Assembly (NCBI GenBank): GCA_004347925.1
Contig: QNVD01000293.1
Location: 1 to 5,341 of the forward strand
From: Hadesarchaea archaeon
Lineage (GTDB): Archaea; Hadarchaeota; Hadarchaeia; Hadarchaeales; WYZ-LMO6
Length of the DNA stretch: 5,341 bases
Reading direction: 5' to 3'
Shown here: one piece after another, positions 1-5,341 of the stretch
Layout of the letters: every line of letters starts with the position of its first letter
Position numbering within the stretch: position 1 is the first letter of the stretch
The notes under the pieces: generated by a model
What the model was told of the DNA's origin: nothing
The model's input: only the letters and a program-made list of their open reading frames with translations
The model's database searches: none
Program-made: the position numbers and the translations under genes

Positions 1-11
1 TGACACCTCAT
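1..11 (-). CDS. Possible 5' end of a minus-strand gene running off the left edge
   Basis: Only an ATG and two further codons (Met-Arg-Cys) are inside the window, so nothing can be said about the product. The reason to suspect a gene is the sequence just upstream on the minus strand: a purine-rich leader reading GGAGAGGAAAG directly before the ATG, nearly the same as the leader before the aldehyde oxidoreductase gene in this window. It would be transcribed in the same direction as the SCP2-domain gene, starting 66 bp after that gene's stop. The alternative is that this is chance purine-rich sequence, and that the TGA at bases 1-3 on the plus strand ends an unseen plus-strand gene. Confidence 0.35.
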
Positions 12-58
12 CTTTCCTCTCCTTTTTCACCCCACGCCCCGGCCAGCCAAATAGAATG
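12..58 (-). promoter_or_regulatory. Candidate leader and promoter for the left-edge minus-strand gene
   Basis: Read on the minus strand, this stretch holds an AT-richer element (TTCTATTTGG, about bases 57-48) in otherwise GC-rich DNA, then GAAAAAGGAGAGGAAAG ending next to the ATG at 11-9. The element lies about 25 bp upstream of the start of the A/G-rich leader, the spacing expected between an archaeal TATA box and its transcription start. The GGAG/GAGG core would serve as a ribosome binding site. No close TATA consensus is present, so this is tentative. On the plus strand the same bases contain TTTTT (23-27), which could instead end an upstream plus-strand transcript. Confidence 0.3.
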
Positions 59-71
59 GGAGGGCCCCTTT

Positions 72-77
72 AAAAAA
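72..77 (-). terminator. T6 run directly after the SCP2-domain gene
   Basis: On the minus strand the TGA stop is followed at once by six T residues and then AAAGGGG. Archaeal RNA polymerase can terminate at short T-runs without a hairpin, and no strong hairpin is visible here. The position, abutting the stop codon, is what suggests a terminator. On the plus strand the same bases read TTTAAAAAA, which could be mistaken for a TATA box, but no plus-strand gene follows. Confidence 0.45.
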
Positions 78-665
78 TCACCTATCTCGAGGAAAACCCC
101 TCCCCGTCAGAAGCCTGGGGAGGAGCTTCATGAGGGGGGCCAGCCTCATGGCGTCCGCCACCTTGCCCTCCACCCTGTACCTCCCCTGCAGGGCGCCCCA
201 GACGGGATCCACCTTCCCCGTCAGGAGACCCACCAGGTCCGCGGTGGAGGCCTCCACCACCAGATCCGCATTCATCAGGGGCCTCCCCCCTCCCGAGAGC
301 CTCCCCCCGCTCACCCTGAAGTGGCCGGCCATGGGTGAATCCGTGGCCCTGAAGTTCACGGTGAGGGGCTCCATCCCCGTCAGCTTCCCCTTGATCTCGG
401 GATCCCCCTCCGCCAGAAGGCCCAGCCCCTCCCAGAGCACCTCCAGGAACTTGGAGGAGGCCTCCGGCACCTCCCTCACGAAGCTGGCCAGCTCCAGGGT
501 CTCCATCTTCTCCATCATCCTGGAGAGGAGGTCGGGAACCACCTTCAGGAACTCCTTCAGCCCCACGCCCTTGATGGTGTCCATGAGGAAGGAGAGGCTG
601 GACTTCAGCTCCTCCTCCGAGAGGCTCAGGGCATTCTCCACCACCGACCTGAGGTCCTCCCCCAC
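78..665 (-). CDS. SCP2 sterol-binding domain protein (lipid/acyl carrier-like)
   Basis: A 195-aa soluble protein with no signal peptide or membrane segment. Residues about 1-85 look helical and rich in Leu, Glu, Lys and Met (for example LKEFLKVVPDLLSRMMEKME), with Asp-Pro-Glu near 89-91. Residues about 93-190 match the SCP2 sterol-carrier fold: a beta-rich start (LTVNFRATDSPMAGHFRV), a small/charged strand (ADLVVEASTADLVGLLTGKVD), then the hallmark GRYRVEGKVADAMRLAPLMKLL, in which the Gly-x-x-x-Val-x-Gly strand leads into the last amphipathic helix. SCP2 domains bind lipids, sterols or fatty acyl-CoA in a hydrophobic tunnel; in prokaryotes the ligand is usually unknown. GTG at 665 is the first start after an in-frame TAA (683-681). 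GTG at 644 or 641, behind a GGGGGAGG stretch, is an alternative. The gene is divergent from the permease. The domain call is fairly secure; the ligand is not known. Confidence 0.82.
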   Translation of the reverse strand: MGEDLRSVVENALSLSEEELKSSLSFLMDTIKGVGLKEFLKVVPDLLSRMMEKMETLELASFVREVPEASSKFLEVLWEGLGLLAEGDPEIKGKLTGMEPLTVNFRATDSPMAGHFRVSGGRLSGGGRPLMNADLVVEASTADLVGLLTGKVDPVWGALQGRYRVEGKVADAMRLAPLMKLLPRLLTGRGFPRDR

Positions 666-704
666 TTTCCCCGATAGGGATTAATGAGCCCCCTTCCTTT
701 TACG
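666..704. promoter_or_regulatory. Compact divergent control region between the SCP2-domain and permease genes
   Basis: The two starts are separated by only 18 bp (666-683), too little for two ordinary promoters, so control elements must overlap coding sequence or one start is misplaced. On the minus strand, AACGTAAAAGGAA (about 706-694, inside the permease 5' end) is the best TATA-like element. It would place transcription of the SCP2-domain gene near 670-675, giving a very short leader. On the plus strand the only AT-rich stretch is GGGATTAATG (677-686), whose GGGA could act as a weak ribosome site for the ATG at 684. If GTG at 708 were the true permease start, GATTAAT would lie about 25 bp upstream, as expected for a leaderless mRNA. 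Confidence 0.35.
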
Positions 705-1931
705 TTTGTGGAGAGGGGCAAGATATGGGCCCTGCTCATGTACGCCTCCATCTTCGCGGGAGGAGGGGTGATGGGCTCCCTGGCCCCCTGCTTCCTCCTG
801 ATGATGGAGGATCTCAGGACCGACCCCCTGGGGATGGGGCTGCTGGCCTCCGCCCCCCTGCTGGGCCTCTCCCTCCTGGGCCTCTCCCTGATGCTCTGGT
901 GGAGGAGGCTCGTCACCAGGGAGGGCTTCGGGAGGATGGTGGCCCTGCTGATGGCCGGAACCGCCCTCTCGGGGCTCTCCTCCCCCCTCAAGAACTTTTG
1001 GATCCTGGCAACCACCCGGCTCCTGCTCGGCACCTGCTCCATGGGGCTGGTCCTCCTCCTGCTGGTGCTCAGCCTGGAGAGGTTCCTGGAGAGGCTGAAC
1101 CTGATGCTCACCCTGGGGATCGTCTCCCTGCTCCTGGGGGTGCTCTCCTCCTCCTTCTTCGGCTCCCTGCTCACCCAGCTGCTGGGGGGATGGGAGAAGG
1201 TCCCCCTGCTCTTCGGTCTGCTGGCGGGAGGCTCCCTCCTCCTCTGGCTCCTCTCCGGGCCCTTCCTCACCCCTCCGCCAGCCGCAGCCCTCCCCGATGG
1301 GGGAACCCCTGAAAGGAGCCTGGGCAGCATCCTCCGCAACCCCTCCCTCCTCCCCTCTTCCCTCATGCTCTACACCCTGCTGGCCTACCTGGGGGCCTTC
1401 TCCTTCATCTTCGTGGCCCTTCCGGGGAGCTGGGAGCTGGCCCTCACCTCCAAGGAGATGACCTTCTCCCCTCCCTTCTACGTGGCGGCGGTCGCCCATT
1501 CCCTGCTGGTGGCCCTGGCCGCCCCCCTCTTCCTCCTCCTGGCCAGGAGGGAAAGGAGGGCCGTCATGTGCCTGGGCTCGGGGCTGCTCTCCCCCCTCTT
1601 CGGCCTTCTCGCCTTCAACCTCCCCTTCTCCGGCGGCTGGATGATCCTCACCCTGGAGGCCATAGCCCTGGCCCTCCTCCAGCTTTCCGTCCTCCTCCCC
1701 CTCTGGATCCTCCTGCTGCAGGAGCTCCCAGGCGTGGGGCTGGAGAACTTCGTTCCCTCCCTGGGCGGAATCCTCCTGGTGGCCGGTTTCCTGGGGTTCC
1801 TAGCCACCTGCGCCGTGGGCTGGGCCCTCAGCCTCGGCTGGTCCACCTTCAAAACCGTGCTCAACCTACTCGTCCTCAGCTGGGGCGTGAGCGCACCGGC
1901 GGGCTATCTGCTGGGCAGGGCCGAAGAGTAA
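684..1931 (+). CDS. Polytopic membrane transporter, MFS-like permease
   Basis: A 415-aa, extremely Leu/Gly-rich integral membrane protein with about 12 predicted helices in two sets of six. Approximate spans are 15-41, 49-73, 84-105, 108-133, 140-165, 172-195, then a hydrophilic Pro-rich loop (TPPPAAALPDGGTPERS, about 197-213), then 223-252, 262-287, 295-315, 318-348, 355-384 and 388-410. The 6+6 layout, length and long central loop fit the major facilitator superfamily. The loop after helix 2 (WWRRLVTREGFGRM) sits where MFS motif A occurs but is degenerate. A basic patch (RRERRA) follows helix 8, as expected for a cytoplasmic loop. The substrate cannot be read from sequence. ATG at 684 is preferred; GTG at 708 would still keep helix 1. 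The gene lies 37 bp upstream of the aldehyde oxidoreductase on the same strand, so it may supply that pathway's substrate or export a product. Another 12-helix permease family remains possible. Confidence 0.75.
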   Translation: MSPLPFTFVERGKIWALLMYASIFAGGGVMGSLAPCFLLMMEDLRTDPLGMGLLASAPLLGLSLLGLSLMLWWRRLVTREGFGRMVALLMAGTALSGLSSPLKNFWILATTRLLLGTCSMGLVLLLLVLSLERFLERLNLMLTLGIVSLLLGVLSSSFFGSLLTQLLGGWEKVPLLFGLLAGGSLLLWLLSGPFLTPPPAAALPDGGTPERSLGSILRNPSLLPSSLMLYTLLAYLGAFSFIFVALPGSWELALTSKEMTFSPPFYVAAVAHSLLVALAAPLFLLLARRERRAVMCLGSGLLSPLFGLLAFNLPFSGGWMILTLEAIALALLQLSVLLPLWILLLQELPGVGLENFVPSLGGILLVAGFLGFLATCAVGWALSLGWSTFKTVLNLLVLSWGVSAPAGYLLGRAEE

Positions 1932-1968
1932 AACTTTTTACCCCACCCGCTGGAGAGGAAGGATCGAG
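1932..1968 (+). promoter_or_regulatory. T-rich element plus purine-rich ribosome site before the aldehyde oxidoreductase
   Basis: Directly after the permease TAA comes AAACTTTTTA (1931-1940), then a short C-rich spacer, then GGAGAGGAAGGATCGAG (1952-1968) abutting a TTG. The CTTTTTA block, with A-rich sequence in front resembling a BRE, is about 25 bp upstream of roughly 1962, so it could be an archaeal TATA box giving a very short leader. The five Ts could equally end part of the permease transcript. GGAG (1952-1955) and GAGGAAGG support translation from the TTG at 1969. The two readings (new promoter, or read-through operon with a ribosome site) are not exclusive. Confidence 0.5.
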
Positions 1969-3828
1969 TTGTTCGGTGGCATGGGGAAGATCCTGAGGGT
2001 CGACCTCTCCTCCGGGAAAATAGCGGAGGAGGAGGTGAAGGAGAAGGAGTTCCGGAAGTTCCTAGGATGCAGGGGGCTGGGGGCCCGCTACCTCTTCGAG
2101 GTGAAGAGGGGTGCCGATCCCCTGGGGCCGGAGAACAAGCTCATCTTCATGACCGGGCTGCTCACGGGCACGGGCTTCCCCACCGCCGGGAGGTACGACA
2201 CCGTGGCGAAGTCCCCCCAGACGGGCTTCTACGGGCACGCCAACTCCGCGGGCTTCTGGGGGGTGGACTTCAAACGCACGGGCTTCGATGGGATCATCTT
2301 CGAGGGAATCTCGCCCAAACCCGTCTACCTCCTGGTGGAGGACGGCAGGGCCGAGCTCAGGGGGGCGGGGCACCTGTGGGGGAAGGGGGTGCACGAGACC
2401 ACCAGGATCCTGAAGGAGGAGCTGGGGGAGAAGTTCAACGTGGCCTGCATAGGGCCGGCCGGGGAGAACCTGGTCAGGTACGCCTCCATCCTGAACGACC
2501 TGAACAGGGCGGCCGGGAGGTGCGGGATGGGGACGGTGATGGGATCCAAGAGGCTGAAGGCGGTGGCGGTGAGGGGAACGAAGAAGGTGGAGGTGGCCGA
2601 TCCCGACAGGCTGAAGGAGCTGATCAGGGAGACGGTGGAGTCCGTCTCCCAGAACATGCTGAAGATGAGCCTGGAGAACTTCGGCACCGAATCGGGCTTC
2701 GACATGGTAAACGCCCAGGGGGGCATGCCCACCAGGAACTGGCAGGAGGGGGTCTTCCCCTCCGGGGATAAGATCAATGGACCGGCGCTGGCGGACAGGC
2801 TGCTGATGGGCAACAAGGGGTGCTACGCCTGCCCCATCCGGTGCGCCAGGCTGACGGAGGTGAAGAGCGGGCCCTACGCCTGCAGGACGGAGGGCCCGGA
2901 GTACGAGTCGGTGGGCGCCCTGGGCTCCATGTGCGGGGTGGACGACCTGGAGGCCATTACCTACGCCCACCACCTCTGCAACGACTACGGGATGGACGTC
3001 ATCAGCACGGGGAGCACCATAGCCTTCGCCATGGAGTGCTTCGAGAGGGGGATCCTCACCAGGGAGGACACGGGGGGAATAGAGCTCAGGTTCGGAAACG
3101 CCGAGGCCATGGTCCAGATGGTGCACGGGATAGCCCGGAGGGAGGGAATAGGGAACCTGCTGGCTGAGGGGACCAAGAGGATGTCGGAGAGGCTGGGGAG
3201 GGGGACGGAGAGGTTCGCCATGCACTCCAAGGGGCTGGAGTTCGCGGCCTACGACCCCAGGGCGGCCAAGATCGTGGGGCTCTCCTACGCCACCTCCAAC
3301 CGTGGGGGCTGCCACATCGACGCCTACGTGCAGCTGCAGGCCTTCATAGGGGCTCCCCACCCCATCCTCCCGGAGGACATAAGGGATCCCTTCTTCGACC
3401 CCCGCTCCGAGGACCCCATCCTGGGAAGGGTGGTGAAGGAGACCCAGGACGCCTACGCCGCCGTGGAGGGGCTGGGGATGTGCAAGTTCCTGGGGGGATG
3501 GATGATGACGGCGGACAAGGTGGCGGAGGTGGTCAGGGCGGTGACGGGATGGAAGGACTTCGACGAGAGGGAGTTCAGGAGGTGCGGGGAGAGGATCTAC
3601 AACCTGGAGAGGATGTTCGGGGTCAGGGAGGGCATGAACCGCTCCCACGACACCCTCCCCAAGCGCCTGCTGGAGGAGCCCCACCCCTCCGGGCCGGCGG
3701 CGGGGGAGGTGGTGCACCTGGAGCCCATGCTGGAGGCCTACTACCGCTACCGGGGCTGGGACCAGAACGGGATCCCCACCAGGGAGAAGCTGGCCGAGCT
3801 CGACCTCCTCGACCTCCCCATGGGCTAG
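1969..3828 (+). CDS. Aldehyde:ferredoxin oxidoreductase family tungstoenzyme
   Basis: A full-length 619-aa AOR family enzyme (members are about 600-650 aa). The family oxidises aldehydes to carboxylates, passing electrons to ferredoxin, using tungsten or molybdenum held by two pyranopterins plus one 4Fe-4S cluster; it is cytoplasmic. Visible signatures: N-terminal GKILRVDLSSGK; GRYDTVAKSPQTGFYGHANS (74-93, pterin-contacting R75 and N92); NRAAGRCGMGTVMGSKRLKA (179-198); cluster ligands C285, C288 and C292 (CYACPIRC) with the distant fourth ligand C505 (GMCKFLGG); PEYES (310-314) and YDPR (428-431) with RGGCH ending in H449, the expected active-site Glu and His; and the C-terminal RGWDQNGIPT typical of the family. 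The TTG start gives MFGGMGKILRV, the usual N-terminus; ATG at 1981 would remove four residues. The next gene begins two bases after the stop. Substrate class (AOR, FOR, GAPOR, WOR-like, or a BamB-like relative) cannot be assigned. No dedicated ferredoxin or pterin-synthesis gene is in the window. Confidence 0.95.
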   Translation: MFGGMGKILRVDLSSGKIAEEEVKEKEFRKFLGCRGLGARYLFEVKRGADPLGPENKLIFMTGLLTGTGFPTAGRYDTVAKSPQTGFYGHANSAGFWGVDFKRTGFDGIIFEGISPKPVYLLVEDGRAELRGAGHLWGKGVHETTRILKEELGEKFNVACIGPAGENLVRYASILNDLNRAAGRCGMGTVMGSKRLKAVAVRGTKKVEVADPDRLKELIRETVESVSQNMLKMSLENFGTESGFDMVNAQGGMPTRNWQEGVFPSGDKINGPALADRLLMGNKGCYACPIRCARLTEVKSGPYACRTEGPEYESVGALGSMCGVDDLEAITYAHHLCNDYGMDVISTGSTIAFAMECFERGILTREDTGGIELRFGNAEAMVQMVHGIARREGIGNLLAEGTKRMSERLGRGTERFAMHSKGLEFAAYDPRAAKIVGLSYATSNRGGCHIDAYVQLQAFIGAPHPILPEDIRDPFFDPRSEDPILGRVVKETQDAYAAVEGLGMCKFLGGWMMTADKVAEVVRAVTGWKDFDEREFRRCGERIYNLERMFGVREGMNRSHDTLPKRLLEEPHPSGPAAGEVVHLEPMLEAYYRYRGWDQNGIPTREKLAELDLLDLPMG

Positions 3829-3830
3829 GG

Positions 3831-5341
3831 ATGACGGCCTTTCCCACCCTCTTCTCACCCCTCTCCATAGGCAGGATGGTGGTGAGGAACCGAATCGTGA
3901 TGCCCGCCCTCACCACCGGCTACGCCTTCGGGGAGGTCACGGACCAGCTGAAGCGCTACTTCGAGGCCAGGGCGAGGGGAGGGGCGGGGCTCATCGTGGT
4001 GGGGATAGCCGCCGTGGAGAAGGGGCTGGAGTACGTGATCTCCGCGGCCGACGACTCCTACATACCGGGCCTCAGGGAGCTGGCGGAGGCCATCCACGCC
4101 CACGGGGCCAAGACCGCCCTGCAGCTCTGGCACCCGGGAAGGTACGAGTACGTGGAGATCACGGGGAGGGAGCCCGTCTCCGCCTCCGACGTTCCTCCCC
4201 CCATCTTCAGCAGGGTGAAGCCCAGGGCCCTCACCGTTCCGGAGATAAGGAGGATAGAGGAGGAGTTCGCCCAGGCGGCGGGGAGGGCTAAGGAGGCGGG
4301 CTTCGACGCGGTGGAGTTCATAGGCTCCGCGGGCTACCTGATAAGCCAGTTCCTCTCCCCCGTGACGAACAGGCGCACGGACGAGTACGGGGGGCCCCTG
4401 GAGAACAGGATGAGGTTCCTGCTGGAGATCGTGGAGAGGACGAGGGAGGTGGTGGGAAGGGACTTCCCGCTGATGTGCCGCCTCTCCGGGGACGAGCTCA
4501 TCCCGGGGGGAAACACGCTGAGGGAGATGAAGGTGGTGGCCAGGGCGCTGGCGGAGGCCGGGATCTCGGCCATCAACGTGACGGCAGGCTGGCACGAGTC
4601 CAGGGTCCCCATGATCACCATGGAGGTCCCCAGGGGAGGGTACGTGTACCTGGCGGAGGGGATCAAGGAGGCCCTGAGGGGGACGGAGGTGAGGGTGGCC
4701 GCCAGCAACAGGATCAACGAGCCTGCCCTGGCGGAGAGGATCCTGAGGGAGGGAAAGGCGGACCTGATCTCCATGGGGAGGGCGCTGGTGGCGGACCCCG
4801 ACCTCCCCAGGAAGGCCCAGGAGGGGAGGGTGGAGGACATCGTGACCTGCATAGGCTGCTGCCAGGGCTGCTTCGACCGCCTCTTCGAGGGCAGGCCCCT
4901 CACCTGCATGGTCAACCCGGGCGTGGGGAGGGAGGGGGAGGTGAGGGTGGAGCCCGCGGAGAGGAGGAAGAGGGTGCTGGTGGTGGGAGGGGGACCGGGG
5001 GGAATGAAGGCCGCGGAAACGGCCGCCCTCAGGGGACACGAGGTGATCCTCTGCGAGGAGGACGGGGAGCTGGGGGGACAGCTGAACCTGGCCTCGGTCA
5101 CCCCGGGCAGGGAGGAGCTGGGCACCCTGGTGAGGGAGCTGGCCCTTCACACCAGGAAGGCCGGGGTGGAGGTAAGGACGAACACCAGGGTGGACGCGCG
5201 GATGGTGGAGGAGATGGCCCCGGACGCCGTGGTGGTGGCCACCGGCGCCCTCCCCATCGTGCCGCCCTTCCCCGGCGTTGACCTCCCCCACGTGGTGCAG
5301 GCCTGGCAGGTGCTGGGGGGGAGGGAGGTGGGGAGGAGGGT
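3831..5341 (+). CDS. FadH/Old Yellow Enzyme-type iron-sulfur flavoenzyme, 3' truncated by window end
   Basis: 503 codons are present without a stop; relatives are about 640-680 aa, so the last part of the FAD/NAD(P) region is missing. Residues 4-330 form the FMN TIM barrel: LFSPLSIGRMVVRN, MPALTTGYA, QLWHPGRY (98-105), GSAGYLISQFLSPVTNRRTD (Y169, matching the E. coli FadH catalytic Tyr), GWHESRVP (H255, matching its catalytic His) and MGRALVADPDL (315-325). The 4Fe-4S ligands are C340, C343, C347 and C359, spaced C-x2-C-x3-C-x11-C as in FadH, with an extra C344. A Rossmann motif VVGGGPGGM (384-392), GELGGQL (412-418) and ATGALP (470-475) mark the FAD domain. Known relatives reduce 2,4-dienoyl-CoA, enoates or bile-acid enones with NAD(P)H. 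The GWHESR and Tyr pair favour dienoyl-CoA reductase-like chemistry, but the substrate is uncertain. It starts 2 bp after the AOR stop with no strong ribosome site, suggesting translational coupling; starting at M16 would delete conserved LFSPL. Confidence 0.93.
   Translation, partial: MTAFPTLFSPLSIGRMVVRNRIVMPALTTGYAFGEVTDQLKRYFEARARGGAGLIVVGIAAVEKGLEYVISAADDSYIPGLRELAEAIHAHGAKTALQLWHPGRYEYVEITGREPVSASDVPPPIFSRVKPRALTVPEIRRIEEEFAQAAGRAKEAGFDAVEFIGSAGYLISQFLSPVTNRRTDEYGGPLENRMRFLLEIVERTREVVGRDFPLMCRLSGDELIPGGNTLREMKVVARALAEAGISAINVTAGWHESRVPMITMEVPRGGYVYLAEGIKEALRGTEVRVAASNRINEPALAERILREGKADLISMGRALVADPDLPRKAQEGRVEDIVTCIGCCQGCFDRLFEGRPLTCMVNPGVGREGEVRVEPAERRKRVLVVGGGPGGMKAAETAALRGHEVILCEEDGELGGQLNLASVTPGREELGTLVRELALHTRKAGVEVRTNTRVDARMVEEMAPDAVVVATGALPIVPPFPGVDLPHVVQAWQVLGGREVGRR

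Noticed and set aside
62..83. GGGCCC palindrome and an ATCACCT string resembling the 3' end of 16S rRNA
   Set aside because: Six and seven bases only, with no flanking conserved rRNA sequence and partly inside the SCP2-domain gene's 3' end; chance in GC-rich DNA.
130..684. Plus-strand open frame of 184 codons antisense to the SCP2-domain gene
   Set aside because: Ser/Pro/Arg-rich without domain features; the minus-strand protein has a coherent SCP2 fold and a T-run after its stop.
840..1140. Repeated CTCCTGGGCCTCTCC-like strings that look like tandem repeats
   Set aside because: They come from Leu/Gly/Ser-rich transmembrane helices with strongly biased codons; the units are irregular in length and stay in frame.
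681..1499. Minus-strand open frame of 272 codons opposite the permease
   Set aside because: Gln/Gly/Glu/His-rich low-complexity translation produced by antisense reading of Leu codons (CTC/CTG).
2062..3858. Long open frame (598 codons) on the minus strand opposite the aldehyde oxidoreductase
   Set aside because: The translation is Pro/His/Gly/Val/Leu-rich with no recognisable domain. It is the expected antisense shadow of a GC-rich gene, and the plus strand encodes an unmistakable AOR with all cofactor ligands.
3855..5291. Long open frame (478 codons) on the minus strand opposite the FadH-like gene
   Set aside because: Low-complexity His/Pro/Leu composition typical of a codon-bias shadow; the plus-strand frame has complete FMN, 4Fe-4S and FAD motifs and continues past the window edge.

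Overview
The window looks like GC-rich chromosomal DNA from a thermophilic, probably archaeal, anaerobe. The sequence evidence is: arginine written mostly as AGG despite the high GC content, frequent ATA isoleucine, GTG and TTG start codons, short T-runs directly after stop codons (archaeal-type termination), TATA/BRE-like elements just upstream of starts, and a tungsten-type aldehyde:ferredoxin oxidoreductase. The lineage cannot be fixed from the sequence alone; a thermophilic bacterium with similar codon bias is less likely but not excluded.

Layout. At the far left edge a minus-strand gene may begin at base 11 and run out of the window; only a start codon and an upstream purine-rich leader are visible. 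Bases 78-665 (minus) encode a 195-aa protein with a C-terminal SCP2-type lipid/sterol-carrier domain and a helical N-terminal half. It is followed by a T6 run. Its start lies only 18 bp from a divergently oriented plus-strand gene (684-1931) for a 415-aa, 12-helix permease, best read as a member of the major facilitator superfamily (MFS). After a 37-bp gap with a T-rich element and a purine-rich leader comes an aldehyde:ferredoxin oxidoreductase (AOR) family tungstoenzyme (1969-3828, TTG start). Two bases after its stop begins a large FadH/Old Yellow Enzyme-type iron-sulfur flavoenzyme (3831 to the right edge, truncated at 503 codons, before the end of its FAD/NAD(P) region).

How the genes may work together. 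The firm part is the tight AOR-FadH-like pair, almost certainly co-transcribed. AOR enzymes exchange electrons between aldehydes/carboxylates and ferredoxin. FadH-like enzymes move electrons from a pyridine nucleotide through FAD, a 4Fe-4S cluster and FMN to an activated C=C bond. A pathway in which an unsaturated aldehyde, acid or acyl thioester meets both enzymes, with the permease importing it and the SCP2 protein handling a hydrophobic intermediate, would fit the neighbourhood, but it is inference. No transposon, CRISPR array, tRNA or rRNA was seen.
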